From Desulfurococcales archaeon (GTDB lineage: Archaea > Thermoproteota > Thermoprotei_A > Sulfolobales > NBVN01): DNA of 8,210 nucleotides. The number at the start of each line of letters is the position of its first letter. Positions within the stretch are counted from its first letter, which is position 1. The position numbers and the translations under genes are program-made. Shown one piece after another: positions 5,522 to 8,210 of the stretch. The stretch is from contig JAGGUC010000159.1 of NCBI GenBank assembly GCA_021158735.1, positions 1 through 8,210 on the forward strand, written 5' to 3'. The notes under the pieces were generated by a model that was given only the letters and a program-made list of their open reading frames with translations, made no database searches and was not told the origin of the DNA.

Positions 5522-5710
5522 ATGAAGATCTACTCAATACTCTGCAGTAAGTTTAAGTTGCGGTCACTAGTAGTACTTATTTCTGCAGTGTTTTTTCTTA
5601 CGATGAGACATAATGACTTACTAGCTATTACTTCGCTCATACTAGCTTTAGCTTTATTTATAACTGATAATTTCATTATCAGCAAAATACTTGGAGGTGG
5701 GTCTACTTAA
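5522..5710 (+). CDS. Small two-helix membrane protein, CedA2-like by position
   Basis: 62-residue membrane protein from ATG 5522. A basic N-terminus (K2, K10, K12, R14) is followed by two hydrophobic segments at about 15-28 and 33-49 joined by a very short polar turn (MRHND), then a short tail ending 'GGGST'. The basic N-terminus suggests a hairpin with both ends in the cytoplasm, opposite to the first gene of the operon. It begins ten bases after the stop of the CedA-like gene with an almost identical SD junction, so the three genes form one transcription unit. In Sulfolobus, as I recall, cedA is accompanied by two small membrane protein genes, cedA1 and cedA2; this one would hold the cedA2 position. 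The sequence alone is too short and hydrophobic to prove that, so I leave the symbol empty. Confidence 0.65.
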   Translation: MKIYSILCSKFKLRSLVVLISAVFFLTMRHNDLLAITSLILALALFITDNFIISKILGGGST

Positions 5711-5728
5711 TTAGGTATTTAATCACTA

Positions 5729-5974
5729 CTACTTGAACTCAATTACATCGATTTTATGCCATAGCACTTTATCCTTTAGGAGCTCATTTAATTCATCAGC
5801 CCTGCCTTCGATGCTGACGTAGTATAGCTCCCTAACTACAATGCTTTGTCTTTCCTCTAAAATCTTGTACCTACTCTTTATGTAGGATAACACCTTCTTT
5901 GCGTCATCCTCACTATATGATGTAAAGAAAATCAGTGTTTTAGTACGCACTCTCCTACTAGTGTCGCTGGACAT
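5729..5974 (-). CDS. Small conserved-type alpha/beta protein of unknown function
   Basis: Soluble, highly charged protein of 81 residues. I do not recognise a named family. From ATG 5974 the pattern is a disordered basic start (to about 11), strand (12-18, 'TLIFFTS'), helix (20-41), strand (45-56), helix (58-68) and a final strand (74-80), compatible with a small ferredoxin-like or ACT-like fold. The start is chosen at ATG 5974 because GGAGGTG (5984-5978) lies just before it; a GTG at 5980 would lie inside that SD. It is the last gene of the beta-subunit operon, 16 bases after the YkgJ-type gene, and faces the CedA2-like gene across an 18-base gap. Co-transcription with the metal-cluster protein is the only functional hint. 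Confidence 0.75.
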   Translation of the reverse strand: MSSDTSRRVRTKTLIFFTSYSEDDAKKVLSYIKSRYKILEERQSIVVRELYYVSIEGRADELNELLKDKVLWHKIDVIEFK

Positions 5975-5977
5975 ATC

Positions 5978-5984
5978 CACCTCC
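5978..5984 (-). promoter_or_regulatory. Strong ribosome-binding site before ATG 5974
   Basis: GGAGGTG is the strongest SD in the window and sits three to five bases before ATG 5974. It moves the start of the small protein two codons downstream of the in-frame GTG at 5980. Confidence 0.65.
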
Positions 5985-5990
5985 CATACT

Positions 5991-6410
5991 CTAGGCTTTA
6001 ATTCTCCTAAATAAATTGAGTGCTACTCTAAATTCATTTTGAAAAACATTGGATATGCTGTCACCTATGTTCATGAGCTCATCTATGTGGCCAGCAACCC
6101 AGTCACAAGCAGAGGAGACGCTGACTTCTCCTGTCTTAATATTTATGAGAAGTGGGAACATCTTACATGAAATAGGCTTGAGTTCATGAATGGTGCATCT
6201 TCTGCGCCTCAGGTCATAGAACGGGCAGAAACCATCTATAATCCAGAGATAAAAATCACTTGTAACTTGCATGAAGTTCAGTAAGATGCCTCTCTTCGAG
6301 GCGAGTTCTTTCAGTCTACTTACTTCCTCTCCTAGTACTACCGGGTAGTCTACAGGTGTTGAGAAAAAGCAGCAGTGAATACAATGGTAACACTCAAATC
6401 TTAGCACCAA
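5991..6410 (-). CDS. YkgJ-type CxxCxxCC cysteine-cluster protein
   Basis: 139-residue protein of the CxxCxxCC (YkgJ) family, proposed to bind zinc or an iron-sulfur cluster; no reaction is established. The defining motif is at the N-terminus: C7, C10, C13, C14. The remaining family cysteines follow in the expected order: C62 in 'GFCPFYD', C72 in 'RRCTIH', C82 in 'PISCKMFP' and C102. The 'CxIHxxKPxxCxxFP' stretch is diagnostic. The start is TTG 6410 with GGTGA six bases upstream; a GTG one codon later (6407) is the alternative and changes little. Its first ten bases overlap the end of the riboflavin kinase gene in another frame, so the two are translationally linked. Some bacterial members sit near flagellar or methylation genes; here the neighbours are FMN synthesis and DNA repair, which does not settle its role. 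Confidence 0.88.
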   Translation of the reverse strand: MVLRFECYHCIHCCFFSTPVDYPVVLGEEVSRLKELASKRGILLNFMQVTSDFYLWIIDGFCPFYDLRRRRCTIHELKPISCKMFPLLINIKTGEVSVSSACDWVAGHIDELMNIGDSISNVFQNEFRVALNLFRRIKA

Positions 6411-6823
6411 GAATCTTCACCGCAGTTAAAGGTGACCTCGACGATGTCCCCATCTCTTAGGTCGAGCGTTCTTCTGAGGTCGACTTCAGCTACGACCTCG
6501 ATTACGTTGACACTGTGCCTACTCTTATGGGGTCTCACGAGCAGGCACTTGATCCAGCTACTCCCACACTGCTTTCTTATCCTGCCTAACCAGTAGTAGA
6601 AGCCACCGAATTCATGCCCTTCCATAACCACGTTCTTGATCTGTGAGGGCGTGCATGACCTCATCACATCTCTGAAGCTCGCTGGCATTTCAACATTTAA
6701 AGTACCTAAGAACGGGTTACTGCCTAGTATCTCAGTTAGGAGGATGTAGTATATAGGGAGTGATATGTATTTTCGTCCCTCACCTAGTCCGCTAGCAACC
6801 CTTCCTTTTGTAGTGAAGGGCAA
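6401..6823 (-). CDS. ribK: CTP-dependent archaeal riboflavin kinase (DUF120 type)
   Basis: Converts riboflavin to FMN using CTP rather than ATP, an enzyme specific to archaea. The 140 residues match the RibK catalytic barrel throughout: 'SGLGEGRKY' (11-19) is the glycine-rich nucleotide loop; 'NPFLGTLNVEM' (36-46) is the family's DPYPGTLN motif, with Leu in place of the second Pro; 'EFGGFYYW' (71-78) and 'LVRPHKSRH' (95-103) match the FGG...LRPxxT segments; and 'LRDGDIVEV' (122-130) closes the domain. There is no N-terminal winged-helix domain, which some archaeal homologues carry. The start is TTG 6823, the only plausible in-frame start, with GGTGA nine bases upstream. The gene overlaps the end of the endonuclease V gene by 32 bases and the YkgJ-type start by 10. 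Cysteines 133 and 140 at the extreme C-terminus are unusual but have no known meaning. Confidence 0.88.
   Translation of the reverse strand: MPFTTKGRVASGLGEGRKYISLPIYYILLTEILGSNPFLGTLNVEMPASFRDVMRSCTPSQIKNVVMEGHEFGGFYYWLGRIRKQCGSSWIKCLLVRPHKSRHSVNVIEVVAEVDLRRTLDLRDGDIVEVTFNCGEDSWC
6417..6421 (-). promoter_or_regulatory. Ribosome-binding site for the YkgJ-type TTG start
   Basis: GGTGA stands six bases before TTG 6410 and nine before GTG 6407. It lies inside the coding region of the riboflavin kinase gene, about 15 bases before that gene's stop. Confidence 0.5.
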
Positions 6824-7469
6824 TCTTACTTCTCACCTGCTTGGATATTTTATCTGCTACGTAGGTAGGTTCAGGAAGGTAGTGTCCTTCCTTAAATAAT
6901 GTTGGGGTGATGCGCTCTAGCTCAGCCATCGAAATCTTATGTCCTATACTTAAAAAGATGTCCCTCCGGCACCCAGGCGGACGGAATACTAAAGCTCCTA
7001 CAACATCGTTTACTAGCAAGTACTTCCTACCACTTCTTTCTATAACTCTCCCTGTGAGTATTTTTTTCGCAGCACCTATTGTGGGTTTTTCAAGGATTAA
7101 ACCTATATGTGAGGCTATTCCTAAACCCCTTGGATGCGTTACACCGTGTCCATCGATAATTATCAGGTCAGCATCAGCACCTAATTTCTCATATGCCTTA
7201 AACATTAGAGGAGCCTCCCTGAAAGCTAGAAGTCCCGGCACATACGGAATATCTACTTCACCTACGACTACAGAGTATTCTTTAAGTATTAATTCGGGGT
7301 ATTTCAGAAGTGTGGCTACGGCTATGCCAGTTCTGCCTACATATGCGAGATCTAAGCCCGCAACAGATCTTAGTCTGCTTAAGTATTCATTAAGAGTTAC
7401 TTTTTCAGCTAGGATCTTTTGAAGCGCAGTAGCTCTGCCAGCGGTAAAGTAGCTTGTCCTTGTCCCCAA
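6792..7469 (-). CDS. nfi: Endonuclease V (deoxyinosine 3' endonuclease)
   Basis: Cleaves DNA at the second phosphodiester bond 3' of deoxyinosine, starting repair of deaminated adenine, a lesion favoured at high temperature. The 225 residues equal the usual family length. Visible motifs are 'VAGLDLAY' (36-43) with catalytic D40, 'IPYVPGLLAFRE' (74-85) with wedge Tyr Y76 and E85, 'DGHGVTHPRGLGIASHIG' (106-123) with metal-binding D106, 'PTIGAAKK' (129-136) with the family lysine at K135, 'SIGHKIS' (174-180), and 'LPEPTYVAD' (198-206) with D206. All catalytic positions are kept, so the enzyme should be active. The start is TTG 7469; an in-frame TAG two codons upstream (7475-7473) excludes a longer form. 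The gene begins 25 bases after the proteasome beta gene and is followed by ribK with a 32-base overlap. Confidence 0.93.
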   Translation of the reverse strand: MGTRTSYFTAGRATALQKILAEKVTLNEYLSRLRSVAGLDLAYVGRTGIAVATLLKYPELILKEYSVVVGEVDIPYVPGLLAFREAPLMFKAYEKLGADADLIIIDGHGVTHPRGLGIASHIGLILEKPTIGAAKKILTGRVIERSGRKYLLVNDVVGALVFRPPGCRRDIFLSIGHKISMAELERITPTLFKEGHYLPEPTYVADKISKQVRSKIALHYKRKGC

Positions 7470-7494
7470 GACCTATCCCGCACATAAGCATGGC

Positions 7495-8109
7495 TCATTT
7501 TATCGCTATGCTCTTCTCCCATGACTTCCCATGCGTTATTACTACAACATCAACTCCGTCGCCTGATACAGCGTCTCTACTTATGGCCGCCTTGACAGAA
7601 TCTATGACGAGCTGCTCAGCCTCCTCTACTTTCATGTCCTTCTTGTACCTACTTTCGATTATACCTATAGCTACTGGCGCGCCAGTACCTATTGCTGCGT
7701 AGTCATCCTCTATGAGTGAGCCCAGAGAGTCCATAACGTACAGGTGAACGCCTTCATTATCTATTCCCCCGAAGATCACCTCCGACAGGAAGGGCATGAG
7801 CTTATACTGGTACAGGATCACTGAAAGTAAGCGTGCAGCAGATCTCACTGTAATAGGCCTTCCGTTTTCTATTTCATAAGAGTGGATCTCGACATTCATT
7901 AATCTCCTCAGTGTTTGAATGTCAGCAAACAGTCCTGCGAACGCAACACCGTAACGGTCCTTTATGAGGAAGACTTTCCTTCCAGCTCTACTCATTATAA
8001 AGCCGCCGTAAGAGACTCGTTTTTCAGCAGCTAGAATGACGGCGTCCTCAGTCCTTAGTCCCACGGCTGTGGCTCCCGTCCCCAATTTCTCGTAAGCCAC
8101 TTTTGCCAC
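7495..8109 (-). CDS. psmB: Proteasome beta subunit, inactive-type (Thr1 replaced by Ala)
   Basis: Beta-ring subunit of the 20S proteasome, cytoplasmic. The 204 residues align without gaps to archaeal beta subunits around the N-terminus: residues 10-18 'GTGATAVGL' match the Thermoplasma 'ETGTTTVGI', so the nucleophile Thr1 is Ala (A13, codon GCC at 8073-8071) and Thr3 is also Ala. The partner residues corresponding to Glu17 and Lys33 are present as E29 and K45, and the spacing A13-K45 is exactly canonical, so T11 cannot be the displaced nucleophile. 'AAIGTGAPVAIGIIESRY' and 'SRDAVSGDGVDVVVI' are typical beta segments. Crenarchaea normally encode two beta paralogs, one with this 'ATA' start; this copy probably needs an active partner, not encoded here. 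The start is GTG 8109, with no SD and a TATA box about 26 bases upstream, consistent with a leaderless message. It is the first gene of the operon. Confidence 0.92.
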   Translation of the reverse strand: MAKVAYEKLGTGATAVGLRTEDAVILAAEKRVSYGGFIMSRAGRKVFLIKDRYGVAFAGLFADIQTLRRLMNVEIHSYEIENGRPITVRSAARLLSVILYQYKLMPFLSEVIFGGIDNEGVHLYVMDSLGSLIEDDYAAIGTGAPVAIGIIESRYKKDMKVEEAEQLVIDSVKAAISRDAVSGDGVDVVVITHGKSWEKSIAIK

Positions 8110-8131
8110 CGCTAGAGAAGCGCTAGAAAGA

Positions 8132-8139
8132 ATTTAAAG
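8132..8139 (-). promoter_or_regulatory. TATA box (CTTTAAAT) of the proteasome beta operon
   Basis: On the minus strand CTTTAAAT is centred about 26 bases before GTG 8109, so transcription should begin at or next to the start codon. No SD is present, which supports a leaderless first gene. The TTTAAA core (8133-8138) is symmetric and could also serve rightward transcription. Confidence 0.6.
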
Positions 8140-8169
8140 GTTTAATACAGCAAGAAAGCTAAGGTTGGG

Positions 8170-8210
8170 TTGCTGTTGAAGAACAATACGATAGCAGGCA
8201 TACTGAATAA
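8170..8210 (+). CDS. Possible first codons of a divergent gene (partial)
   Basis: From TTG 8170 (or TTG 8176) one plus-strand frame stays open to the window edge and would encode about 13 residues (LLLKNNTIAGILN). The other two forward frames hit stops before the edge. The symmetric TTTAAA at 8133-8138 could give a start near 8163. With so few codons and only a weak SD-like AAGGTTGGG upstream, this is a guess and no function can be given. Confidence 0.25.
   Translation, partial: MLLKNNTIAGILN

Noticed and set aside
6907..7422. Open frame of 171 codons on the plus strand, opposite endonuclease V.
   Set aside because: It is fully antisense to a gene with all catalytic motifs. Its translation is low-complexity (Ser/Pro/Ile-rich), shows no domain and has no SD.
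7454..7702. Plus-strand open frame opposite the proteasome beta gene, rich in Ser, Met and Pro.
   Set aside because: It is a shadow of a strongly conserved beta-subunit coding sequence.
8075..8079. T11 of the beta subunit as an alternative nucleophile after cleavage at G10.
   Set aside because: It would place the conserved Lys at position 35 instead of 33. The A13 alignment gives exact canonical spacing to both Glu17 and Lys33 equivalents.
1..8210. CRISPR arrays, tRNA or rRNA genes, insertion sequences, inteins and toxin-antitoxin pairs.
   Set aside because: No regularly spaced repeats, cloverleaf patterns, conserved rRNA segments, transposase motifs or terminal repeats were seen on either strand.

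Overview
The window looks like chromosomal DNA from a thermophilic crenarchaeon (Thermoproteota; Desulfurococcales/Sulfolobales-like lineages are the best guess, and I cannot name a genus). The reasons are TATA/BRE-type promoters of the TTTAAA or ATATAA kind, Shine-Dalgarno (SD) sites of the GGTGA/GAGGTG type, frequent GTG and TTG starts, a CTP-dependent riboflavin kinase, an archaeal-type proteasome beta subunit with the crenarchaeal 'ATA' N-terminus, an archaetidylinositol-phosphate-synthase-like enzyme, and a candidate Ced (crenarchaeal DNA exchange) gene cluster. Coding density is high. No stretch without a gene exceeds about 160 bases.

Layout. (1) 1-423, minus: the 5' part of a CDP-alcohol phosphatidyltransferase that runs off the left edge. 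(2) 424-556: a divergent promoter region. (3) 557-892, plus: a small thioredoxin-fold-like protein without a CxxC. (4) 893-1044: a short intergenic region holding a plausible C/D-box guide RNA and a perfect 10-bp inverted repeat. (5) 3773 to 1045, minus: a two-gene unit, a left-handed beta-helix acyltransferase followed by a 671-residue PAPS-reductase-like iron-sulfur protein; the stop and start overlap by one base. (6) 3774-3865: a divergent promoter region with two TTTAAA boxes. (7) 3866-5710, plus: three membrane proteins (87, 456 and about 62 residues) whose order, size and topology resemble cedA1-cedA-cedA2. (8) 8109 to 5729, minus: a compact five-gene operon of catalytically inactive-type proteasome beta subunit, endonuclease V, CTP-dependent riboflavin kinase, YkgJ-type cysteine-cluster protein and a small unknown. 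(9) 8110-8210: a promoter region and perhaps the first codons of a divergent gene.

How the genes may work together. The plus-strand membrane operon is the most interesting unit. Gene 1 looks like a two-helix pilin-like subunit without a type IV prepilin signal. Gene 2 is a polytopic channel-like protein with a large external domain that carries four N-glycosylation sequons. The two share an ungapped block of about 42 residues (16 identities) around a 'PIP...K..G..L..DA..AA' core, which suggests that the channel N-terminus and the small subunit are homologous modules. The beta-subunit operon mixes protein turnover, deoxyinosine repair and FMN synthesis; such mixed housekeeping operons are common in archaea and do not by themselves imply one pathway.

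Limits. Everything here is read by eye. Family calls rest on motifs recalled from known families, and promoters and the guide RNA are pattern matches without expression data.
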